From: Planctomycetota bacterium
Lineage (GTDB): Bacteria > Planctomycetota > B129-G9
Length of the DNA: 7,893 nucleotides
Reading direction: 5' to 3'
NCBI GenBank assembly: GCA_030607235.1
Contig: JAUWEX010000041.1
Coordinates: 1 to 7,893, forward strand
The notes under the pieces were generated by a model. The model ran no database searches, had not been told where the DNA came from, and saw only the letters and a list, made by a program, of their open reading frames with translations. A program made the translations under genes and the position numbers. Below, one piece after another: positions 1 to 5,746 of this stretch (positions within the stretch are counted from its first letter, which is position 1; each line of letters starts with the position of its first letter).

Positions 1-1181
1 GGGACGAATTCGGATTGGTTCTCACCGGATCGCATAACTATTCTGACCAGGCACTCTTCGAGCGCCTCCAGCCCGGTGGCTCGTTTGGCGGAAACGGCGA
101 CGACGGAGCAATCGCCGAAACAGCGGCGGGCTTCATCGAAAACAGGCGCCAGGTGGCCGCTCTCGTCGGATAAAGTGTCGATTTTATTCAATACGACAAT
201 ATCCGGCGACGCGCTGATATCCGAAGCGATCCTCGCGAACGAACCGGGAGAGTCGTTGCAATCGACTACAAGCATTCGCACCGAGGCCGATTGGGTATAC
301 GCATGAGAGCGCGAAATGGCCTGTGTTTCGATGAAGTCTTCCGCATCCTTGAAGCCTGCGGTGTCGATAAGCCGAAAGCGGATGCCTTCCAGATAGATCG
401 CCGCTTCGAGATAATCGCGTGTCGTACCCGGCACGTGGGAGACGATGGCGTGCTCCTTGCCGGCCAGCGCGTTGAAGAGGGTGGACTTGCCTGCGTTGAC
501 CGGGCCGAACAGCACGACCGCCTGCCCGAGTCTGGGAACGTGGCTCATAGAACGACGCAGGATTTCCTCTACCGTGTCCAACAACTCGCGCAGGCGTATT
601 TTCATATCGCCGCTGGGGGCGATCTCGATGTCCTGATCGGAGAAATCGATCGACAACTCAAGGAGCGCCGCGGTTTCGAGCAACTGCCTGCCAAGCGAGG
701 CGATGAACTCCGCAGCGAAGCCTCCGATTTGCATCAGGGCCTGACGGGCGTCGGAGGAGTGGGCGGCGGTGATTATGTCGAGCACGGCCTCGGCCTGGTT
801 GAGGTCAATGCGCCCGTTGAGATACGCGCGGCGGGTGAATTCGCCGGGAGCGGCCAATCGCGCACCACGTCTCAGAGCCTCGCCGATAAGGGCTTCGAGA
901 TAAGGCCCGCAGCCCGGGAGGTGAAACTCGACGACGTCTTCACGTGTGTAAGTGGCGGGCGCGGGCATAAGATACAATGTGGCGGGAATGCGCAAATTAT
1001 GCGCAAGCCGGATTTCGCCTTCGAGAGCGGCGCGAGAACCAGGGAAGCCATCCATGGGAAAAAAGACACTCTCGGCGATTCCGCCGGCCAGGCCGCCCGA
1101 CAGACGCACCACAGCGCGCACGCCGGGGGGGGCGGCGCTGGAAACGGCCACTATGGTGTCATTTGTATCAGATTCGTTCAT
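1..1181 (-). CDS. mnmE: tRNA uridine-5-carboxymethylaminomethyl modification GTPase MnmE (C-terminus cut by window edge)
   Basis: MnmE works with MnmG to modify the wobble uridine (U34) of certain tRNAs, using a folate cofactor and a K+-dependent GTPase. I read it by translating the reverse strand from the ATG at 1181; 393 complete codons are present and roughly the last 60 residues, including the C-terminal cysteine motif, fall outside. The N-terminal folate-binding domain (about 1-120) shows VVRLSG, YTREDVVEFH and PGEFTRRAYLNGRIDLNQAEAV. A helical domain follows (about 120-220), then the G domain: P-loop GPVNAGKS (226-233), PGTTRD, DTAGF (273-277) and NKID (332-335). N229 matches the K+-coordinating Asn226 of E. 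coli and E285 matches catalytic Glu282. Departures from the usual sequence: Val in place of Pro before the P-loop Asn, and LPGCG where HGG is common. No Shine-Dalgarno is visible. Family assignment is firm. Confidence 0.96.
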   Translation of the reverse strand, partial: MNESDTNDTIVAVSSAAPPGVRAVVRLSGGLAGGIAESVFFPMDGFPGSRAALEGEIRLAHNLRIPATLYLMPAPATYTREDVVEFHLPGCGPYLEALIGEALRRGARLAAPGEFTRRAYLNGRIDLNQAEAVLDIITAAHSSDARQALMQIGGFAAEFIASLGRQLLETAALLELSIDFSDQDIEIAPSGDMKIRLRELLDTVEEILRRSMSHVPRLGQAVVLFGPVNAGKSTLFNALAGKEHAIVSHVPGTTRDYLEAAIYLEGIRFRLIDTAGFKDAEDFIETQAISRSHAYTQSASVRMLVVDCNDSPGSFARIASDISASPDIVVLNKIDTLSDESGHLAPVFDEARRCFGDCSVVAVSAKRATGLEALEECLVRIVMRSGENQSEFV

Positions 1182-1189
1182 CGCAAATC

Positions 1190-1218
1190 AGACTATCACG
1201 ACGCATAATATACGTCAA
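1190..1218 (-). promoter_or_regulatory. Candidate sigma-70-type promoter of mnmE
   Basis: On the reverse strand TTGACG (1218-1213, 5 of 6 to the -35 consensus) is followed after 17 bp by TAGTCT (1195-1190, 3 of 6 to the -10). The second hexamer ends only 8 nt before the mnmE ATG, so a transcript from it would be leaderless or nearly so, in keeping with the lack of a ribosome binding site. A competing pair is TTGCGT (1234-1229) and TATTAT (1210-1205) with 18-bp spacing, which has the better -10 and would give a leader of about 15-20 nt. I cannot decide between them from sequence. Confidence 0.35.
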
Positions 1219-1294
1219 GAAACGATGAACGCAATATCCGCGATCCATCAAAGAAAGACAAAACGATGGAGTTTTTTTACATTCATTCAAAAAT

Positions 1295-1311
1295 CCGTCG
1301 AAAACCGTCGA
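1295..1311. repeat. Tandem CCGTCGA heptamer, 10-bp period
   Basis: CCGTCGA occurs at 1295-1301 and again at 1305-1311, separated by AAA, so the copies fall on the same face of the helix. Two direct copies in a divergent promoter region could form a regulator binding site. With only two short copies chance is a real alternative. Confidence 0.4.
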
Positions 1312-1329
1312 TAAAATAATCGGGTATTG

Positions 1330-1338
1330 TTATCCACA
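1330..1338 (+). promoter_or_regulatory. DnaA-box consensus match
   Basis: TTATCCACA is an exact match to the classical bacterial DnaA box. It sits in AT-rich intergenic sequence 42 bp upstream of the chosen start of the following gene and beside mnmE, a gene often found near replication origins. I see only this one perfect copy; ATATCCGCG at 1234-1242 is a poor 6-of-9 match. One box does not make an origin, so it may be a transcriptional DnaA site or chance. Confidence 0.45.
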
Positions 1339-1370
1339 ATGAATGACAAACACTATGGCCTGAAATTAGT

Positions 1371-1374
1371 GAGG
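1371..1374 (+). promoter_or_regulatory. Ribosome binding site fixing the start at 1381
   Basis: GAGG followed by AAAGAT lies 6 nt before the ATG at 1381. The earlier in-frame candidates, TTG at 1327 and ATG at 1339, have no comparable purine-rich stretch and overlap or abut the DnaA-box match, so this site favours the downstream start. Confidence 0.6.
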
Positions 1375-1380
1375 AAAGAT

Positions 1381-1743
1381 ATGAGAAAAATTTCTCTCAA
1401 AGAGATACAAGACGGAATGGTTCTCGCCCAGGAAATGCAGGACGACAAGGGCCGTGTTCTCCTGAAAAAAGGAGACCTACTGCGATCCGCCTACAAATCC
1501 AAACTCAGCCAGTGGGGCATCGAAGAGATATTCATCGTCGCCGGCAGCGGGGGGTTGGACGGCGAAACGCCCAATATAAATCCAGAAGACGTCAAGGTAA
1601 CAACGGCGATCATTGCAAAATACGAAAGGCTGCTAGAGCAAAAGTTCTGCGATTTTCCAGACAATGTGCTGATGAACACCATAAAATCGGTCGCAATCAG
1701 TAATCTTGCACACAAAGAAGCGATGAAAAACGCGGGATTTTAA
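1381..1743 (+). CDS. 120-aa protein resembling the N-terminal segment of HD-GYP proteins
   Basis: The start at 1381 has a good ribosome binding site and gives an N-terminus (MRKISLKEIQDGMVLAQEM) typical of this module; an upstream TTG at 1327 would add 18 residues. Residues 1-55 follow the pattern I-x-x-x-x-GMVLA-x-x-(x)n-G-x-x-LL-x-x-G followed by a WGI-x-x-I-x-I strand, as seen ahead of HD-GYP c-di-GMP phosphodiesterase domains (DUF3391-like). The remainder (about 56-120) is mostly helical in character and has no HD or GYP motif. There is no signal peptide or membrane segment, so it is probably cytoplasmic. The next gene encodes an HDOD protein in the same reading frame, 108 bp downstream, which suggests a two-gene version of a domain pair usually fused. 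The function is unknown; a partner or regulatory role for the HDOD protein is inference. Confidence 0.8.
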   Translation: MRKISLKEIQDGMVLAQEMQDDKGRVLLKKGDLLRSAYKSKLSQWGIEEIFIVAGSGGLDGETPNINPEDVKVTTAIIAKYERLLEQKFCDFPDNVLMNTIKSVAISNLAHKEAMKNAGF

Positions 1744-1851
1744 TATCCTAAATCAAATCTAATCCGTCAATTCATTCACATTTGGCCGTTGTAGGTAAAC
1801 AGCGGATCAGGCACTATTCAAATTTTATATTTTCTCGGATGAACTATTCAT

Positions 1852-2748
1852 ATGAACTCAACGGAATCAAAAACCAACCCGGATATGGCAGAGATGACCG
1901 ACACGGAACGCCTAAAGGAAATTATCGAAAAACTCGACGACGTTCCATCGCTTCCAACCGTAGTCGCTGAGGTCAACAGGGCCATCCGCAATCCGCGCGT
2001 AGACGCCAACACCGTCGGCCAGATACTGACCCGCGACCAGGCGCTCTCGGCCAAGACCCTCAAACTGGTCAACAGCGCTTTCTACGGTTTCCCCCATAGG
2101 ATAAACAGCGTTACGCGCGCCATTATCGTGATGGGATTCCAGCGCGTGCGCAACCTCGTGCTGACGGCCAGCGTACTTGACAAGTTTAAGGGCGGCAACG
2201 TGGATTTCGATTTCAGTAGTTTCTGGAAACATGCGCTCGGCAGCGCCATCAGCGCGGAGACTCTCTCGCAGGAACTGAAATTGCAGGAGTCCGAAGACGC
2301 TTTCGTCGCGGGCCTGCTGCACGACATCGGCAAACTGCTGGTGGTGTTGTATGCACCCGAAAAGTTCGTCCGGATTCGCGCCATCGTCAACAAAAAGAAT
2401 TGTCTCATCATCGAAGCCGAAGAGGAGGTTTTGGAAACGACTCATTCGACGGTCGGCGCGTGGCTGGCCAAGACGTGGCAGTTCCCGCCCAAACTGACGC
2501 AGGCAATCCGTATGCACCACGATCCGCAGTCGGTTCGTGAATACTACGAAATGACTTACATAACTCACGTCGCCGACATTATCTGCCGCGCGCTGAATTT
2601 CGGCGATGGCGGCGACAAAAAAATCCCGAAAATCAACGACCACGTGTGGAAGGCGCTTAAACTGGACAAAAACATTTTGGACAATGTTATGAAAAAGACA
2701 CTCGAGGGGTTCGACAAGACAAAGGACTTCCTCCAGTTGTTGCAATAG
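1852..2748 (+). CDS. HDOD-domain signalling protein
   Basis: HDOD (HD-related output domain) proteins act as cytoplasmic output modules in bacterial signalling, often for motility, development or stress; most have no defined reaction. The domain spans about residues 20-230 of 298. It opens with LDDVPSLPTVVAEV, followed by DQALSAKTLKLVNSAFYGFP and the I-x-x-x-x-RAI-x-x-MG segment, all typical of the family. The HD core looks unusually complete: H127 (FWKHA), H157-D158 (LLHDIGK), H198 (TTHSTVG), H222-H223 (MHH) and D242 (HVAD). The C-terminus is a short lysine-rich helical tail. The ATG at 1852 is the first plausible start but has only a weak upstream GGAT; ATGs at 1885 and 1894 would also keep the whole domain. 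Its neighbours, an HD-GYP-like small protein and a histidine kinase, support a signalling role. The signal and target are unknown. Confidence 0.93.
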   Translation: MNSTESKTNPDMAEMTDTERLKEIIEKLDDVPSLPTVVAEVNRAIRNPRVDANTVGQILTRDQALSAKTLKLVNSAFYGFPHRINSVTRAIIVMGFQRVRNLVLTASVLDKFKGGNVDFDFSSFWKHALGSAISAETLSQELKLQESEDAFVAGLLHDIGKLLVVLYAPEKFVRIRAIVNKKNCLIIEAEEEVLETTHSTVGAWLAKTWQFPPKLTQAIRMHHDPQSVREYYEMTYITHVADIICRALNFGDGGDKKIPKINDHVWKALKLDKNILDNVMKKTLEGFDKTKDFLQLLQ

Positions 2749-2788
2749 GCATCGACGATTAATGCGGTTTAACGCGATACGCAAGCTC

Positions 2789-2795
2789 AAAGGAG
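2789..2795 (+). promoter_or_regulatory. Ribosome binding site for the histidine kinase GTG start
   Basis: AAAGGAG ends 6 nt before the GTG at 2802, which is ideal spacing and the reason I prefer this start over the in-frame ATG at 2865. An ATG at 2800-2802 overlaps the GTG but is followed at once by TGA. Confidence 0.65.
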
Positions 2796-2801
2796 CGGCA
2801 T

Positions 2802-4469
2802 GTGACACCCAAAGGAAGAGCGCAAAATATTCTTGAAACCCGGCAAAAAACCGGAAATACCGATATGTTCAAAGAAAGGATAGATATCCTTGAACGTGAG
2901 GCGGACAATCCCACTCTGTTCCAGAACGAGATTTACGAGGGTTTCAGGCAACAGGCGAAATTTTACGAGAGGGTCGCTTCGCTGCACTCCAGTTTGCCGC
3001 TGGAAGACATGGGCCGGCAATTGTTCAAGATACTCGGCGAAGTAATCAACATATCGACGCTGGAACTGGTAAAATGGTCCGCGACGGATCGCGCGTTCGT
3101 TACTGCGGCCGCGTACAGCGACCAACCACCCGCAAGCGAACTTAAGTGCAACAAGAACCTTATAAATTGGTCTCTGAAAAACAAAACCGTATCGCTGGTT
3201 CCTTCCGACGATCCGCGATGCCTTCAATCCGGAATTAACGGCGTTTTTATCCTGCCGCTGATAGGCAGCGAGGGCAAACTCGGGGCACTGTTGTTGTGGG
3301 GCAATTACACGCTGGAGACTTCGAGTTGGCTGGTGATGCACATGCTCAATTTCGTCGCCAAAGATATAAGCGGCGTTTTTGAAAACATCATTTTGCGCCG
3401 GCGCAGCCGCAACATCGCCGAGTTGATGGATGGCATCATCGAATGCGTTCCGCAGGCGATCATGGCCGTGGACATGGACAACCGCATTCTGGCCTGCAAC
3501 AGAAACGCCGAATTCATGTTCGACTTCAAGCGGGTTTTCGCACTCGACGAGCACTACACCGAAGTACTGCCCGAAAAACTGATACCCGTTTTTTCGTCGC
3601 TCATTATGTCGACGATTTCGGGAAAGCACGAGATCGATTACGAAACGGAATATCCGCTGGCCGACGGGACCGTGCTGATGATCGGCATAAGCACGTCGCT
3701 GCTATACAACCGCGAGGGCAACGCGATGGGAGTGCTGCTGATCTGCCGCGACCTGAGCCTGAGCCGCGAGGTACAGAAACTGCGCGAACTGGACCAGATG
3801 AAGGACGAATTCGTCCACACGGTTTCGCACGAGCTAAAAACGCCGCTGACGTCGATACTGGGCTGCTCGGAGACGCTGTTGGAAATCCGCCACGAATTGA
3901 GCGATGACTTTGCGGAAATCCTTGATATACTTGTCGACAGCGCCGAACACCTCAAGGAATTGATCGCCGACCTGCTGGATATGTCGCGCCTGCAGACCGG
4001 CCGCATGGTTCTGGAAAAAACGCCGTGCGATCTGCGGCACGGCGTGGACGAAATAATCGGAATGCTCGAAAACAACAAAAACGATTGCACGCTCGTAGTG
4101 AACATTCCTGAGGACATGCCGCCGATCGATGCGGACTATGACAAACTAAAACGGGTCTTCCAGAACTTCATCGGCAATGCCGTGAAGTACTCTCCGGCCG
4201 GCGGCGAGGTCCGCATTGATATCGAAACGGCCGGAGACATGGCGGTAATCAAGATATCGGACCACGGCCTCGGCATGCCCAAGGACCAGTTGCCCTTTAT
4301 CTTCGACAAGTTCTTCCGGGTCGACTCTTCGACCACCGCATCCATCGAAGGCACGGGGCTGGGCCTGTCGATCGCAAAACATATTATAGAATTGCACGGC
4401 GGTACCGTGGACGTGGTGAGCACGCTGGGCAAAGGCTCAACGTTTACGATAAAACTGCCCGTTCAATAA
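2802..4469 (+). CDS. Soluble GAF-PAS sensor histidine kinase (orphan)
   Basis: This is a 555-residue two-component sensor kinase. It has no hydrophobic segment long enough to span the membrane, so it should sense a cytoplasmic cue. Domains in order: a GAF-like sensor (about 50-200), a PAS domain (about 205-330; VPQAIMAVDMDNRILACN is a typical PAS start), a HisKA dimerisation domain with phospho-acceptor H343 in FVHTVSHELKTPL, and a HATPase_c domain with N459 in the N box (FIGNAVKYSP), D487 in DHGLGMP, the F box IFDKFFRVD and the G2 box GTGLGLS beginning at G517. All catalytic boxes are intact. The GTG start is backed by a strong ribosome binding site; an internal ATG at 2865 would drop 21 residues. 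No response regulator is encoded nearby. It lies 53 bp after the HDOD gene and 23 bp before pfkA, so shared transcription is likely. The ligand is unknown. Confidence 0.95.
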   Translation: MTPKGRAQNILETRQKTGNTDMFKERIDILEREADNPTLFQNEIYEGFRQQAKFYERVASLHSSLPLEDMGRQLFKILGEVINISTLELVKWSATDRAFVTAAAYSDQPPASELKCNKNLINWSLKNKTVSLVPSDDPRCLQSGINGVFILPLIGSEGKLGALLLWGNYTLETSSWLVMHMLNFVAKDISGVFENIILRRRSRNIAELMDGIIECVPQAIMAVDMDNRILACNRNAEFMFDFKRVFALDEHYTEVLPEKLIPVFSSLIMSTISGKHEIDYETEYPLADGTVLMIGISTSLLYNREGNAMGVLLICRDLSLSREVQKLRELDQMKDEFVHTVSHELKTPLTSILGCSETLLEIRHELSDDFAEILDILVDSAEHLKELIADLLDMSRLQTGRMVLEKTPCDLRHGVDEIIGMLENNKNDCTLVVNIPEDMPPIDADYDKLKRVFQNFIGNAVKYSPAGGEVRIDIETAGDMAVIKISDHGLGMPKDQLPFIFDKFFRVDSSTTASIEGTGLGLSIAKHIIELHGGTVDVVSTLGKGSTFTIKLPVQ

Positions 4470-4492
4470 CTCATCTTTTCCCGAGATCGAGA

Positions 4493-5686
4493 ATGAAGAA
4501 GAAAAAAAACACGAGCGCAAACGACAACTTTGCAGCGAAATGCAAAGTAAAAAAAGTCGGCATCCTGACAGGCGGCGGCGACTGCCCGGGTCTGAACGCA
4601 GTAATCCGCGCGGTTACAAAGACACTGATCGGCCGCTATAACGTGGAAGTAATCGGCTTCAAAGACGGTTTCCGCGGACTGGTGCTCAACCAGACCAAAC
4701 GCCTGACCTACATGACGGTATCGGGCATTCTCGACCGCGGCGGAACGATTCTGGGTTCGTCCAACAAGGACAATCCCTTTCATTTCGGCCAGATGCGAAA
4801 CGGCAGGATGATCTATAGCGACTTGTCGAGGCAGACAATGCAAACATACAGGAAAAACAACCTGGATGCGTTGATCTGTCTGGGCGGCGACGGCACGATG
4901 TCCATCGCCAATGATTTGATCAAGAAGGGCATGAACATAATCGGCGTGCCCAAGACCATCGACAACGACCTGATGGAAACCGACCGCACGTTCGGTTTCG
5001 ACACTTCCGTCAGCATCGTTACCGAGGCCGTCGACAGGTTGCGCACGACCGCGGCCAGCCACCACCGTTGCCTCGTCGTGGAAACCATGGGGCGGTACGC
5101 GGGCTGGATCGCGCTGGAAGCGGGCATCGCCGGAGGCGCCGACGTTATCCTCATCCCGGAAATTCCGTTCAACCCTTCGCTTGTCTGCGACGTCGTCGAC
5201 AGCCGCTTCAGCCACCACAAGCACTACACAATCATACTGGTAGCCGAAGGCGCAAAGTGGGAGGGCGGCGAGATGGTGGTTGAGCGCACCGTCAAAGACT
5301 CGCCCGACCCCGTCAGACTTGGCGGCATCGGCAAGGTCGTCGCGACGTTTATCGAGGAATCCACCGGCGTTGAATCGCGCGCAATCGTGCTGGGTCACGT
5401 TCAGCGGGGAGGCACGCCGACGGCGTTCGACCGCGTGCTCGCGACGCGCTACGGTTACCGCGCGGCGGAACTGGCCGCGGCGGGCGATTTCGGAAAGATT
5501 GTTTGTCTGAAGGGCAGCGACATAACCGAAGTAGCGATCACCAGGGTCGCCAACAAGTGCCGCACGGTGCCGCTGGACAGCCCGCTTATAAAGGCCGCGC
5601 GCGCAACGGGCACGTACTTCGGCAACGAACCCGAGATTTACACCAAAAAACGCAGGCGCAAAAGGATGCCTGTCGAAGCAGGATAA
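4493..5686 (+). CDS. pfkA: 6-phosphofructokinase, PfkA family (phosphoryl donor uncertain)
   Basis: The enzyme phosphorylates fructose 6-phosphate to fructose 1,6-bisphosphate in glycolysis; pyrophosphate-dependent members also run in reverse. Visible motifs are GILTGGGDCPGLNAVIR, GGDGT (131-135), PKTIDND (153-159) with catalytic base D157, the fructose-6-phosphate segment DRLRTTAASHHR and MGRYAGWIA, and LGHVQRGGTP. G134 and K154 correspond to E. coli positions 104 and 124. Gly at the first favours ATP, while Lys at the second is shared with pyrophosphate enzymes. This mixed signature is typical of the long 'group III' clade, which contains ATP-dependent actinobacterial enzymes, so ATP is my first guess. 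At 397 aa it exceeds the roughly 320 aa of E. coli PfkA. Both ends are basic (MKKKK; K385-R391). It begins 23 bp after the kinase stop with no clear ribosome binding site, so translation may depend on the upstream gene. Confidence 0.95.
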   Translation: MKKKKNTSANDNFAAKCKVKKVGILTGGGDCPGLNAVIRAVTKTLIGRYNVEVIGFKDGFRGLVLNQTKRLTYMTVSGILDRGGTILGSSNKDNPFHFGQMRNGRMIYSDLSRQTMQTYRKNNLDALICLGGDGTMSIANDLIKKGMNIIGVPKTIDNDLMETDRTFGFDTSVSIVTEAVDRLRTTAASHHRCLVVETMGRYAGWIALEAGIAGGADVILIPEIPFNPSLVCDVVDSRFSHHKHYTIILVAEGAKWEGGEMVVERTVKDSPDPVRLGGIGKVVATFIEESTGVESRAIVLGHVQRGGTPTAFDRVLATRYGYRAAELAAAGDFGKIVCLKGSDITEVAITRVANKCRTVPLDSPLIKAARATGTYFGNEPEIYTKKRRRKRMPVEAG

Positions 5687-5703
5687 CGCAATCGCAATCG
5701 CAT

Positions 5704-5737
5704 AAAAAAAACCCCGGACGTTTCCGGGGCTTTTTTT
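5704..5737. terminator. Bidirectional intrinsic terminator between pfkA and yidC
   Basis: A 7-bp GC-rich stem, CCCCGGA (5712-5718) with TCCGGGG (5723-5729) around a CGTT loop, is flanked by an A8 run (5704-5711) and a T7 run (5731-5737). On the plus strand the T run ends pfkA transcripts 18 bp after the stop codon. On the minus strand the A run becomes the U tract that ends yidC transcripts arriving from the other side. It lies exactly between the two convergent genes. Confidence 0.93.
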
Positions 5738-5746
5738 ATCGCGCGG

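Larger units (their letters stand above)
1182..1380. other. Divergent intergenic region between mnmE and the HD-associated small gene
   Basis: This 199-bp gap separates the only divergent gene pair in the window, so it must carry promoters for both directions unless the plus genes are transcribed from elsewhere. It is clearly more AT-rich than the flanking genes, with a T7 run at 1272-1278, A/T-rich sequence to 1320, two CCGTCGA heptamers spaced 10 bp (1295-1311) and a TTATCCACA DnaA-box match (1330-1338). For the plus strand I find isolated hexamers (TTTACA at 1276-1281, TAAAAT at 1312-1317) but at incompatible spacing, so no plus-strand promoter is called. No RNA gene is recognisable. Confidence 0.6.

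Noticed and set aside
291..1208. 305-codon plus-strand open frame opposite mnmE
   Set aside because: Its product resembles no family, is rich in Gly/Arg/Asp, and lies wholly antisense to an unmistakable MnmE coding region.
1327..1380. Extended start (TTG 1327 or ATG 1339) for the 120-aa protein
   Set aside because: No ribosome binding site there, while the ATG at 1381 has one and gives the usual family N-terminus.
1182..1380. Full replication origin in the mnmE divergent region
   Set aside because: Only one good DnaA box, no cluster and no dnaA or dnaN in the window; kept only as a single-site observation.
1912..2808. 298-codon minus-strand open frame opposite the HDOD gene
   Set aside because: Antisense to a clear HDOD domain with no recognisable motif; long antisense frames arise from codon bias.
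2787..3629. 280-codon minus-strand open frame opposite the kinase sensor domains
   Set aside because: Antisense to the GAF-PAS region of the kinase; no domain pattern.
4501..4510. A-AAA-AAC slippery heptamer in codons 4-6 of pfkA
   Set aside because: It fits the -1 frameshift pattern but sits right at the start with no downstream stimulator or useful alternative frame; A-rich initiation regions are common.
4463..5398. 311-codon minus-strand open frame opposite pfkA
   Set aside because: Antisense to a fully conserved phosphofructokinase; His/Asp/Val-rich low-information product.
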